From assembly GCA_044234625.1 (NCBI GenBank), contig JBIIIP010000094.1, positions 1 through 11,905 of the forward strand: DNA of 11,905 nt, given 5' to 3'. Position 1 is the first letter of the stretch. Every line of letters begins with the position of its first letter. Positions 1 through 8,200 of this stretch are shown here, one piece after another. This DNA comes from CACORA01 sp044234625 (lineage in GTDB: Bacteria; Planctomycetota; Planctomycetia; Pirellulales; UBA1268). Below the pieces are notes generated by a model that searched no databases, had not been told where the DNA came from, and saw only the letters and a program-made list of their open reading frames with translations. Made by a program: the position numbers and the translations under genes.

Positions 1-226
1 GCTACACGCGGGCAAAGCCCTCCCTGGCCTTTGCCCGCTTGGTCGGCCGCAGGGAACGCCAAGGGTTCCCTGGGCCGACGGCTCGCATCCCTGCTCGCTC
101 GCTACACGCGGGCAAAGCCCTCCCTGTCCTTTGCCCGCTTGGTCGGCCGCAGGGAACGCCAAGGGTTCCCTGGGCCGACGGCTCGCATCCCTGCTCGCTC
201 GCTACACGCGGGCAAAGCCGTCCCTG
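1..226. repeat. 100-bp tandem repeat, two full copies plus a truncated third
   Basis: Positions 1-100 and 101-200 are the same 100-bp unit with a single difference (G27 versus T127). Positions 201-226 restart the unit with one mismatch and then diverge. The array begins at the window edge and may continue upstream. Each unit contains two inverted repeats. The first is a perfect 10-bp stem, 8-17 with 29-38. The second is a 15-bp stem, 42-57 with 65-79, interrupted by one bulged G at 49 and closed by a 7-nt loop. Short reading frames cross the array on both strands, but they simply repeat with the 100-bp period and I do not call them genes. Near-perfect identity between copies suggests recent duplication or ongoing homogenisation. 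It looks like an intergenic palindromic repeat family. I cannot name the family or assign a function. Confidence 0.95.
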
Positions 227-263
227 AGGGCCTGGAGCGGTCGGAGGGGTGAGGAGGAAGTGG

Positions 264-380
264 CGACAGACCTCCGGTCTGTCGAATTTCTTGGTCACAG
301 ACCGGATGTCTATGCCACGGTGTGGAGATCACAGACCTGAGGTCTATGCCACTTTCGGGCATTGCAGACCGGAGCCTTGC
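264..380. repeat. Array of short palindromes with a CAGACC core
   Basis: Four copies of CAGACC start at 267, 298, 332 and 365, so they are spaced 31, 34 and 33 bp apart. The first copy (264-284) is a perfect 9-bp stem with a 3-nt loop, followed by AATTTCTT, so it could act as a weak terminator for transcription entering from the left. The second (296-318) and third (330-352) share 21 of 23 bases and both end in GTCTATGCCAC. The fourth (about 364-380) is degenerate. The units resemble the short palindromic intergenic repeats common in planctomycete genomes; that comparison is from memory and was not searched. They differ from a CRISPR because the interval between copies is too short and variable. 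Confidence 0.8.
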
Positions 381-489
381 GTGAACGGTGAGGCACGGGG
401 CTGCCCATGCCCTCGAGCGGGATATGGGAGGCGTTCGTCCGCTTGACCGCACGCGTAGAGTTGCCATTGCCCGCCCCAGCCGACATGCC

Positions 490-518
490 TTGACGCGGCT
501 GCGGGAAAACTGTTTGCT
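490..518 (+). promoter_or_regulatory. Weak candidate promoter ahead of the acidic-protein gene
   Basis: TTGACG at 490-495 matches the sigma70 -35 consensus at five of six bases. After a 17-nt spacer comes TTTGCT (513-518), a poor -10. Transcription would begin near 525, just upstream of the first ATG at 558. The stretch from 381 to 489 shows nothing else I can name. This is a low-confidence call because the -10 is weak. Confidence 0.25.
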
Positions 519-557
519 TTGCGCAAGATTTTCCGCCTCCGCACAAGCCCTCCCCAC

Positions 558-890
558 ATGCTGATCGACGACTCGATTTCGCTCCCACTGGCTTTTCCCA
601 TCCCGCTCGCCGGCCATGCGCCGGGCATGGCTCTCGGTTGGCTGCCTGCCGCAGGCGCTGCTCCGGTGGTTGAATGCGTCGATGATCCCGACGACGAGGA
701 GGATGACCTCGGCGACGAGGAGGATTTGGCTGTCGGCCAGCCGCTGGCCGATGAAGAATCGAGCTTCGATGATTTCGACGACGAATTCGACGACGATTTC
801 GAGGAAGAAGAAAACGATCCCGATTGGGATCATCCTGACGATGCCGACGAGGAGCCCCCGCCAGCCAAAGGACCTGGCAAGAAGAAGTAG
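558..890 (+). CDS. Small, very acidic hypothetical protein
   Basis: This is an unrecognised protein of about 110 residues from the ATG at 558. Residues 1-40 are mildly hydrophobic and proline-rich. From about residue 42 to 99 the chain is dominated by Asp and Glu, including a run at 70-85 in which Phe recurs between acidic blocks (FDDFDDEFDDDFEEEE). It ends in a short basic tail, PPPAKGPGKKK. No catalytic motif, transmembrane segment or clear signal peptide is visible. The start is uncertain: no Shine-Dalgarno precedes 558, and ATG 627 or GTG 666 would retain the whole acidic region. The gene ends 18 bp before the TPR gene, so the two are probably co-transcribed. Small acidic proteins of this style occur in planctomycetes. 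The function is unknown, and low-complexity composition leaves some risk that the frame is spurious. Confidence 0.55.
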   Translation: MLIDDSISLPLAFPIPLAGHAPGMALGWLPAAGAAPVVECVDDPDDEEDDLGDEEDLAVGQPLADEESSFDDFDDEFDDDFEEEENDPDWDHPDDADEEPPPAKGPGKKK

Positions 891-908
891 CCGTTTCGGA
901 GGACGAGC

Positions 909-1310
909 ATGTCCGGCCTCGACACCCCGCAGCCCGCCAAGCCGACAAAGTGGTTCGGCCGGCTGAGCCAACTCGATTTTGACATCGACTTCTTCGAGAA
1001 ACTGCTCGCCCGCAACGGTGAGTCGCTGGAAGTGCTTCGGCTGCTGGCCGAGCTGGTGTCGAAAAAAGGCCTCGCGAAGCGGGCCGTGGAACTCGACGCC
1101 AAGGTCGTCGAACTGCTGCCCAAGGACTTCCTCGCCCGTTACAATCTGGCCTGCTCTCTGGCCAGGGCCGGCCGACCGGACGAGGCGATCGATTCGCTCT
1201 CCAAGGCGATCCTGCTCGGATACGACGACCTCGCCCACATGGACGTCGATCCCGATCTCGATTCGTTGCGCGATCTTCCGGAGTTTCGTGCCCTGCTCGG
1301 ACGCGACTGA
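909..1310 (+). CDS. TPR repeat protein
   Basis: This is a 133-residue soluble protein. Two helix-turn-helix TPR-like units are visible, at about residues 38-71 and 73-105. The second has the typical pattern of Tyr-Asn-Leu-Ala, Gly-Arg-x-Asp-Glu-Ala and a closing Ala-Ile-Leu-Leu-Gly. The C-terminus (DPDLDSLRDLPEFRALL) is the usual ending of bacterial TPR modules, where the last unit describes an Asp-rich turn followed by a short helix. No signal peptide is seen, so it is probably cytoplasmic. The start is well supported: GGAGGA at 898-903 lies five bases before ATG 909. TPR proteins are protein-protein adaptors; the partner here cannot be read from sequence. The acidic protein just upstream is an obvious candidate to test. 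PNP follows 33 bp downstream. Confidence 0.85.
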   Translation: MSGLDTPQPAKPTKWFGRLSQLDFDIDFFEKLLARNGESLEVLRLLAELVSKKGLAKRAVELDAKVVELLPKDFLARYNLACSLARAGRPDEAIDSLSKAILLGYDDLAHMDVDPDLDSLRDLPEFRALLGRD

Positions 1311-1343
1311 ACCAGACCAGGGCCCGACACGGACGGCGCACGG

Positions 1344-2180
1344 ATGCTTGACCAATACGACAAAATCACCGCGGCATGCGCGGCCATCACGGCCGTGTGG
1401 AAGCATGCACCGGCCGCCGGCATCATTCTCGGGAGCGGCCTCGGCGGGGCGGCTGCGGCGCTGGCCGACAAGGTCTCGATCCCCTACGAATCGATCCCGC
1501 ACTTCGCCAAGTCGACGGCCCACGGCCATACCGGGCAGCTCGTCTGCGGCCTGCTGGAGGGTGTGCCGGTGGTCGTGCTCGAAGGAAGGATGCACGCCTA
1601 CGAAGGCTATCCGCTCGCGCAGATCACGTTTCCCGTGCGGGTACTCCAGCGGCTGGGGGCCGGGCTGCTGATCGTCACCAATGCCTGCGGCGGGATGAAC
1701 CCGCAGTATCGCACTGGCGACATCATGGTGATCGACGACCACATCAATCTGATGAACGACAACCCGCTCATCGGCATCAATGACGAGCGGCTCGGGCCGC
1801 GGTTTCCCGACATGTCGGCCCCCTACACGGCCGGGTTCATCGACCTCGCCCTCGCGGTGGCCCGCAAAGAGGATTTTGCGGCCCACCGCGGCGTCTACGT
1901 GGCCGTGACCGGGCCCAACCTGGAGACGCGGGCGGAATATCGCTTTCTGCGTGGCATCGGCGCCGACGTCGTCGGCATGTCCACCGTGCCGGAGGTGATC
2001 GTCGCCGTGCATGCGGGCCTCGAGGTGCTCGGCCTTTCGGTGATCACCGACATGTGCCTGCCCGATGCGCTCGAGGTGGCCGAGGTTGAGAAAATCCTCG
2101 CCGTGGCCCGGTCGGCCGAGCCGAAGCTGCGGGCCATCATCACGGCGGCTGTGCGGCACCATGCCGCACCCCGAGTCTGA
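1344..2180 (+). CDS. Purine nucleoside phosphorylase (trimeric PNP/MTAP family)
   Basis: This 278-residue enzyme is predicted to split purine nucleosides with phosphate into free base and ribose-1-phosphate (purine salvage, cytoplasm). Family motifs appear in order: the phosphate loop GSGLGG (30-35), GHTG with His62, GRMHAYEGY (81-89) with Arg82 and His84, NACGG with Asn113, GPNLET (190-195) with base-contacting Glu194, and VGMSTVPE with Met212. Length matches the trimeric family of about 270-290 residues. Two specificity positions are unusual. The residue aligned with human PNP Asn243 is Asp236, and the one aligned with His257 is Val248. MTA phosphorylase has Asp and Val there, so the substrate may include adenosine or methylthioadenosine rather than only inosine and guanosine. 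The rest of the chain is PNP-like, so I withhold a gene symbol. No strong ribosome-binding site is seen. tldD starts 10 bp downstream. Confidence 0.94.
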   Translation: MLDQYDKITAACAAITAVWKHAPAAGIILGSGLGGAAAALADKVSIPYESIPHFAKSTAHGHTGQLVCGLLEGVPVVVLEGRMHAYEGYPLAQITFPVRVLQRLGAGLLIVTNACGGMNPQYRTGDIMVIDDHINLMNDNPLIGINDERLGPRFPDMSAPYTAGFIDLALAVARKEDFAAHRGVYVAVTGPNLETRAEYRFLRGIGADVVGMSTVPEVIVAVHAGLEVLGLSVITDMCLPDALEVAEVEKILAVARSAEPKLRAIITAAVRHHAAPRV

Positions 2181-2190
2181 CGGTGCTGCC

Positions 2191-3813
2191 ATGCATCGCC
2201 GCGACTGGATGAAGCAGGTGTCGGCCGGGGCGCTGGCCATCCTGGCAGACGGGTGGCAGGCGTCGCTGGCCCGCGCCGGAGAAGTCGATGACCGCTTCGG
2301 CAGTCTTGCGGACGCGGCGCTCGGCGGGGCGACGTCACGCGGCGCGTCGTTCGCCGACCTGCGGATCATGCAGACTGATGCCGAATCGCTGTTCGTGCGG
2401 GAGCGGATGGCGCAGGGCGTCGACGCCTCCAGCCTGCTTGGCTGCTCCGTGCGCGTGCTCGTCGACGGAGCCTGGGGCTTTGCCGCGGGAGACGACCTCA
2501 CGCCCGATGGCGTCGCGCGGCTCGCCGGGCTGGCGGTGGAGATCGCGCGGGCCCAGGGAGGCTGGAGGGCGCGGCGGATCGCGATGGAGAATCTCCCCGC
2601 GCATGTCGGCCGATTCGACCAGCCGGTGGAGGTTGATCCGTTCACCGTGCCGCTCGACGAGAAACTGGAGCGGCTTCTCGCCATCAGCGGCGCGGCGCTC
2701 GATGCCGGTGCCGGCTATTGCCAGGCGGCCCTGCTCATGGTGCGCGAGCGCACCTGGCTGGCAAACAGCTTCGGCAGCCGGCTCGTGCAATCGCGCGTCC
2801 GGCTGAACCCCGACTGCATCGTCACCGTCACCGATCCGAAACGCGGCTTCGCGTCGCGGGACGGCCTCGTGCGGCCGGCGGCGGGGGGCTACGAGCATTT
2901 CACCGCGCCGGATTGGCAGGGCATCGTCCGTGCGGCGGTGGCAGAGGCCGGCGAGAAGCTCGTCGCTCCGGCCGTGGAGCCGGGTCGGCTCGACCTCGTC
3001 ATCGCGCCCAGCAACCTCTGGCTCACGATCCATGAAACGGTCGGGCATCCGACCGAACTCGACCGGGCCCTCGGGGAGGAGGCCAACTTCGCCGGCACGT
3101 CGTTCTGCACGCCGGAGGCGCTCGATCGGCTGCGGTATGGCAGCGAGATCGTGTCGTTTTCGGCTGACCGCACCCAGACTGGGGGGCTGGCGACGACGGC
3201 TTTCGACGACGACGGCGTGGAGACGCGTGGCAAGGATTTCTTCATCGTCGAAAAGGGAGTGTTTCGCAATTTCCAGATGGCCGTCGGCCAGGCGGCCGCG
3301 ATCGGCCGCGCGGGCTCCAATGCGTGCGCCTACGCCGAGTCTGCGGCCGCGTTTCCCCTGCAGCGGATGCCGAACATCTCCCTCGAGCCCGGAGCCGACC
3401 CGGCGGTCACGGCGGCCAGCCTCATCGCCGACGTCGATGACGGCCTGTTCATCGAGGGCGCGGGGAGCTGGAGCATCGACCAGCAGCGGAGAAACTTCCA
3501 GTTCTCCGGCGGCGTGTTTCACCGCATCCGCAACGGGAAGCTCGCAGGGATGGTCCGTGACGCCGCCTACCAGGGCACGTCGGTCGACTTCTGGAACGCT
3601 TGTGACGGCCTCGGTGGGCCGGCGACCCGCGAGCTGTGGGGGGCGTTCACATGCGGCAAGGGCCAGCCGACGCAGTCGGCGGCCGTGTCGCACGGCGCCG
3701 TGCCGGCTCGGTTTCGCGGAGTCAACGTGCTTTGCACGGCTGCCGACGGCAAACCGGCGACCGCTGCCATCGAGGGCCGCTGCCCGGGCCTGGGAGCACG
3801 TCGATGGGCATGA
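2191..3813 (+). CDS. tldD: TldD-type metalloprotease subunit with a Tat-like N-terminus
   Basis: This 540-residue protein belongs to the TldD/PmbA (U62) family, in which TldD carries the metal site of a TldD/TldE protease that degrades or trims peptides. The HExxxH zinc motif is present as HETVGH (His281, Glu282, His286). The C-terminal CGKGQP segment supplies Cys488, corresponding to the third ligand Cys in E. coli TldD. The N-terminus from ATG 2191 reads HRRDWMKQ followed by a small hydrophobic stretch and an Ala-Arg-Ala site near residue 29, which resembles a twin-arginine signal. The hydrophobic part is weak. Earlier in-frame starts (for example 2161) would bury the Arg pair and overlap PNP, so 2191 is preferred, although no good Shine-Dalgarno is seen. 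It overlaps tldE by 10 bp. The last residues (RCPGLGARRWA) look like non-conserved tail. Confidence 0.93.
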   Translation: MHRRDWMKQVSAGALAILADGWQASLARAGEVDDRFGSLADAALGGATSRGASFADLRIMQTDAESLFVRERMAQGVDASSLLGCSVRVLVDGAWGFAAGDDLTPDGVARLAGLAVEIARAQGGWRARRIAMENLPAHVGRFDQPVEVDPFTVPLDEKLERLLAISGAALDAGAGYCQAALLMVRERTWLANSFGSRLVQSRVRLNPDCIVTVTDPKRGFASRDGLVRPAAGGYEHFTAPDWQGIVRAAVAEAGEKLVAPAVEPGRLDLVIAPSNLWLTIHETVGHPTELDRALGEEANFAGTSFCTPEALDRLRYGSEIVSFSADRTQTGGLATTAFDDDGVETRGKDFFIVEKGVFRNFQMAVGQAAAIGRAGSNACAYAESAAAFPLQRMPNISLEPGADPAVTAASLIADVDDGLFIEGAGSWSIDQQRRNFQFSGGVFHRIRNGKLAGMVRDAAYQGTSVDFWNACDGLGGPATRELWGAFTCGKGQPTQSAAVSHGAVPARFRGVNVLCTAADGKPATAAIEGRCPGLGARRWA

Positions 3814-5138
3814 CCGCCGGAGAGGCCAAGGATCTGTGCGACCGCGTGCTCGGGCTCGTGAAGGCCGACTCGGCCGAGGTGCGGCTTACCGACACCGACG
3901 AGCAGCACGTGCGGCATGCCAACGACGACATCTCATCCAACAGCCTCGTCTCCGCCCGCACCGTGCGGTTGACGGTGAGCCTCGGCCGCCGTTCCGCAAC
4001 GGCCTCGACCACGATGACCGGTCCCGCCGCGCTCGCCGCGCTCGTCGAGAAGGCGCACCAACTCGCCCGGCTCGCGCCCGACGACCCGGAGCATATGCCG
4101 CCGCCGGAGCCGGCGCGGTTTGCCATTCCAGTGGCCTGGTCGGCTGCCACGGCGGCTGCGGGCCCTTCCGCCGCCATCGGCTGGCTGCGGCCGGCGATCG
4201 AGAGAGCCCGCGAGGCGGGCGTGGCCGCCGCGGGCTACCTGAAGAAGAGCGTGGCCCGGTCGACGCTCGCCGCGACGAACGGCTTGTTCGTGCACCAGGG
4301 GACGACGACGGTGGGGTACTCGATGACCGCCCGGACCGCTTCCGGCAACGGGTCGGGCTGGGCGAGCGGGCAGGTGAACGACGCCACCGCGCTCGATTGT
4401 GCCATGGTGGCCGACCGCGCCATCGGCAAGGCTCTCGCCGCGCGGAATCCGCGGCCGCGGGAGGCAGCGCCGACGACCACCGTGCTCGAGCCCGCCGCGG
4501 TCCGCGATCTCGTGGCCTGGCTTGTCTGGCATCTCGATCGGCGTCGCTACGACGAGGGCCGGAGCTTTCTTAACGGGATGGTCGAGGAGGGTGGCCCCCT
4601 GCTCGGTGCGGCCATTTTCGGTGACAAGGCCTCGGTCTACTCCGATCCGCTCGACCGCGCTGCTCCCTGTCTGACGCATGCCGACGGCCTGCCGCTGTCT
4701 CGCACCCCGTGGATCGATCGCGGCCGCCTCGGGGCGCTCGGTGTCGACCGCTTTTGGGCCGGCAAGCAGCGTCTCCCGCCGCAGCCCTGGCCCGGCAACA
4801 TCATCATGCCGGGCGAGGGGAAATCCCTCGACCAACTCATCGCACCGATCGACGACGGCATCCTCGTCACGCGGATCTGGTATCTGCGCATGCTCGAACC
4901 CCAGGTGCCGCTCGTCACGGCCCTCACCCGCGACGGCACATTCGCGATCCGCAAGGGAGAGATCGTCGGACCGGTGAACAACTTCCGCTTCAACGAATCT
5001 CCGGCCACGCTCCTGCGGCGGATCATCGCGTTGGGGGAGCCGACCCGCGTGCTCGGCAGCGAGAGCGATCTTCCGGCCGCCGTGCCGCCACTGGTCATCG
5101 ACGGCTTCGGGCTGTCGTCGGTGTCCGAGTCGACCTGA
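3804..5138 (+). CDS. tldE: TldE/PmbA-type partner subunit of the TldD protease
   Basis: This 444-residue TldD/PmbA family protein lacks any HExxxH motif, as expected for TldE (PmbA), the non-metal subunit of the heterodimer. Family features include the N-terminal domain with NDDISSNS-like and SLGRRSATAST segments, and the C-terminal strand TRDGTFAIRKGEIVGPVNNF, typical of the family's end. It starts directly with a cytosolic-looking helix (MTAGEAKDLCDRVLG) and has no signal peptide, unlike its partner. ATG 3804 is chosen because GGGAG at 3792-3796 sits seven bases upstream. ATG 3810 is an alternative that would form an ATGA overlap with the tldD stop. Overlapping order tldD-tldE implies translational coupling and equal stoichiometry. 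In E. coli the pair processes microcin B17 and degrades CcdA; no peptide precursor is visible here, so general peptide turnover is the safer role. Confidence 0.92.
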   Translation: MGMTAGEAKDLCDRVLGLVKADSAEVRLTDTDEQHVRHANDDISSNSLVSARTVRLTVSLGRRSATASTTMTGPAALAALVEKAHQLARLAPDDPEHMPPPEPARFAIPVAWSAATAAAGPSAAIGWLRPAIERAREAGVAAAGYLKKSVARSTLAATNGLFVHQGTTTVGYSMTARTASGNGSGWASGQVNDATALDCAMVADRAIGKALAARNPRPREAAPTTTVLEPAAVRDLVAWLVWHLDRRRYDEGRSFLNGMVEEGGPLLGAAIFGDKASVYSDPLDRAAPCLTHADGLPLSRTPWIDRGRLGALGVDRFWAGKQRLPPQPWPGNIIMPGEGKSLDQLIAPIDDGILVTRIWYLRMLEPQVPLVTALTRDGTFAIRKGEIVGPVNNFRFNESPATLLRRIIALGEPTRVLGSESDLPAAVPPLVIDGFGLSSVSEST

Positions 5139-5158
5139 CGCGGCGGTGGCGGTAGAAT
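5130..5158 (+). promoter_or_regulatory. Candidate sigma70-like promoter for ileS-purN-dinB
   Basis: TCGACC (5130-5135, four of six matches to the -35) is followed after exactly 17 bases by TAGAAT (5153-5158, five of six matches to the -10). Transcription would start near 5165, giving a leader of about 44 nt before ileS ATG 5209. The -35 lies within the last codons of tldE. The leader is too short for a T-box, and no tRNA-like structure is seen. Confidence 0.45.
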
Positions 5159-5208
5159 CGCGGCCTTTCCAGACCCGTTGTCGGCCGCCCCGCACCCCGC
5201 CATTTTCC

Positions 5209-8200
5209 ATGTTCGAACCCGTCCGCGGCAGGCCCGACTTTCCCGTCCTCGAGAAATCGATCGCCGCCCTCTGGAAGGAGAACGGCACGTATCGAAAATC
5301 GCTCGACCGACGCAGGGGCGCGAAGCGATTCGTGTTTTTCGAGGGGCCGCCGACCGCGAACGGGATGCCGCACCCCGGCCACTGCCTGACCCGGACGATC
5401 AAGGATCTCTATCCGCGGTACCGCACGATGCGCGGCGACTACTGTGAGCGGAAGGCCGGCTGGGATACGCACGGCCTGCCCGTCGAGGTGGAGGTGTGCA
5501 AGGAACTCGGCATCCACTCGAAGGCCGAGATCGAGGCCTTCGGCGTCGAGCCCTTCATCCACAAGTGCCAGGAGAGTGTGTGGCGCTACATGAAGGAGTG
5601 GGAAACGCTCACCGAACGGATCGGCTTCTGGATCGATCTTTCCGCCGCCTACGTCACCTACCACCAGAGTTTCGTGGAGAGCGTGTGGTGGGCCCTGGCC
5701 GAGCTCTTCAACCGCGGGCTCCTCTACCAGGGGCACAAGATCGTCTGGTGGTGGCCGCAGGGGGGCACCGCCCTTTCCAGCGGCGAGGTTGGCCAGGGTT
5801 ACCGGTCGGTCGCCGACCCGAGCGTGTATGTGGCCTTTCCACTGCTCGACGACACCGGCCTCCCCACCCGCCGCAGCCTCGTCGCCTGGACGACGACGCC
5901 GTGGACGCTCCCATCAAACCAGTTCGCGGCCGTGAAGCCCGATCTCGACTACGTGGTGCTCCGCGAGTCCGGAGCGGAAGACGGGCCCGAATACGTCGTC
6001 GCCGAACCGCTCGCCGCCTCCCTGGGTGAGAAGACGAAGAAGCAGTTCGACACCGTCGATCGGATGCCCGGCGCGGCGCTCGTGGGCCGTTCCTACATGC
6101 CCCCCTTCGACACGTTTCGCCCTGCCGGCGGGACCGCCGCGGCGGGCCTGGCGGAGGGCGGTGCAGCCGCGGTCGCGTGGCGGGTCGTAGCCGCGGATTT
6201 CGTCACCACCGATTCGGGCACGGGCGTCGTTCATATCGCGCCCGCCTTTGGCGAGGTCGACTATGCCGTGCTCGTGGCGGAGCAGGCGCGGTTCGCAGCG
6301 GGCGGCGGGCCGACCCTCATCAATTGCGTCGCGGCCGATGGCACTTTCACCGATGCTTTCGGCATGGGCAGCGGCCGCTTCGTGAAGGACTGCGACCGCG
6401 ACATCACCCGCGACATCAAGGCCCGCGGCCTGCTCGTGCATCAGGAGCAATACGTCCACGATTATCCGTTCTGTTGGCGGGCCGACGCCGATCCGCTCAT
6501 CCAATACCCGCGGCAGAGCTGGTTCATCCGCACGAGCCAGTTCCGCGACGAGATGCTGGCCAACAACGCCCGGATCGACTGGCTGCCGGAGCACATCAAG
6601 GACGGCCGCTTCGGCAATTTCCTGGAGACGAACGTCGATTGGGCCCTGTCGCGGGAGCGGTACTGGGGCACGCCGCTGCCGATCTGGGTGTGCGAGCACA
6701 CCGGGAAGATGGAGGCCGTGCCCTCGTATGCGGCGCTGCTCGCCAAGCCGGGCGTGTCCGGCACCGACGTCTTTGCCAAGGCAAAGGCCGCGCAGCCCGC
6801 GCTCTCCGACGATCTCAAGGTGCACAAGCCCTACATCGACGCTGTCACCTACGATTCGCCATTCGCCCCCGGGGCCCGGATGCGGCGGGTGCCGGAGGTG
6901 ATCGACTGCTGGTTCGACTCCGGAGCCATGCCGTTCGCCCAGTGGGGCTGGCCGCATGCGGGCGAGGCCGAGTTCGCCGCACAGTTTCCCGCCGACTTCA
7001 TCTCCGAGGCCATCGACCAGACCCGCGGCTGGTTCTACAGCCAACTCGCCATCAGTACGCTGCTTTTCGGCCAGCAGGCGGCGCACCCGTATCCCCATCC
7101 CTTCAAGACCTGCATCGTCCTCGGCCACATGCTCGGCGAGGATGGCGGCAAGATGTCGAAGAGCAAGCGCAACTACCGTGAGCCGGCCGAGATCTTCGAC
7201 CGCTACGGTGCCGACGCGCTGCGATGGTTTTTCCTCGCCGGCCAGCCCCCCTGGACGAGCATCCGCTACAGCGAGCGGGCGATCCGCGAGAGCGTGCCCG
7301 AGTTTCTCCTCCGACTGTGGAATGTCTACTCGTTCTTCGTGATCTACGCGCGGATCGACGGCTTCAACCCGGCGGCCATGCTGGCCGCACCCGGCTCGCT
7401 CGACCATGGCGACCTCGCGCGGGCGCAGGGCTGGCGGCCGGTATCGGACCGCGGCGAGCTCGATCGGTGGATGCTTTCGGAGCTCCATGCGACCGCCGCG
7501 GAAATGGTCGAGCGACTCGACCGCTACGACCATTTTGGGGCCGCGCAGCGGCTCTCCCTCCTCGTCGATGCGGTGAGCAACTGGTTCGTGCGCCGGTCGC
7601 GCGACCGATTTTGGGCGCCCGGCAAGGCCGCCCCCGGCCCCGCATGCAACCACGACAAGCTCGACGCCTACTGGACGCTCTACGAGACGCTGCTCACGGT
7701 GGCCCGCCTGGCGGCGCCGTTCGTGCCCTTCGTCACGGAGGCGATGTGGCGGAACCTCGCCGTCACGCCCTTCGGCACGGCCGTGCCGGAAAGCGTGCAT
7801 CTCACCGACTACCCGTCTGGCGACGGCCGGCTCGTCGATGCCGACCTCGTCCGACGGATGGCGCTGGTCCGCGACGTGTCGTCGCTGGGCCGGGCGGCAC
7901 GGGCTGCGGAAAAGCTCAAGGTCCGCCAGCCGCTCTCGAAGGTGGAGGTGATCCTGGCCGCGGCCACCTCGGCCGACGAAGCGTGGCTCGGATCGCATGC
8001 CGACCTCGTGTGTGACGAGCTCAACGTGAAGCAGTTCGAGATCTGCCGTGAGCCAGACCGCTACATCACCCGCAGCGTGCTTCCCGATCTGAAGAAGCTA
8101 GGGCCCCGGCTGGGCAAGGACCTGCCGAGGGTGCGCGACGCCCTGGCCAAGGCCGACGCGGCCGCGGTGCTGGCCATGCTCGCCCGGGATGGTGCGGCGA

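Noticed and set aside
31..252. Small plus- and minus-strand reading frames inside the 100-bp repeats
   Set aside because: Their peptides repeat with the DNA period, have no ribosome-binding site and match no family; repeat structure explains them.
264..380. CRISPR array
   Set aside because: The repeats are only partly conserved, the interval between copies leaves about 11 bp of spacer at most, and no cas gene is nearby.
102..2684. An 860-residue open frame on the minus strand
   Set aside because: It crosses the tandem repeats and runs antisense to the acidic, TPR, PNP and start of tldD genes, all of which have recognisable families or good start signals. Long antisense frames are expected in GC-rich coding DNA. 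Its translation is Arg/Pro/His-rich with no domain.
2335..3693. A 452-residue minus-strand frame opposite tldD, and a 489-residue one opposite tldE (3933-5402)
   Set aside because: Both are shadows of genes with intact TldD/PmbA family motifs.
5139..5208. T-box or other riboswitch ahead of ileS
   Set aside because: The predicted leader is about 44 nt, with no stem series, no T-box sequence and no terminator hairpin.
5914..7998. A 694-residue open frame on the minus strand opposite ileS
   Set aside because: It is the complement of a fully conserved synthetase. The His/Arg/Gly-rich translation has no recognisable motif.
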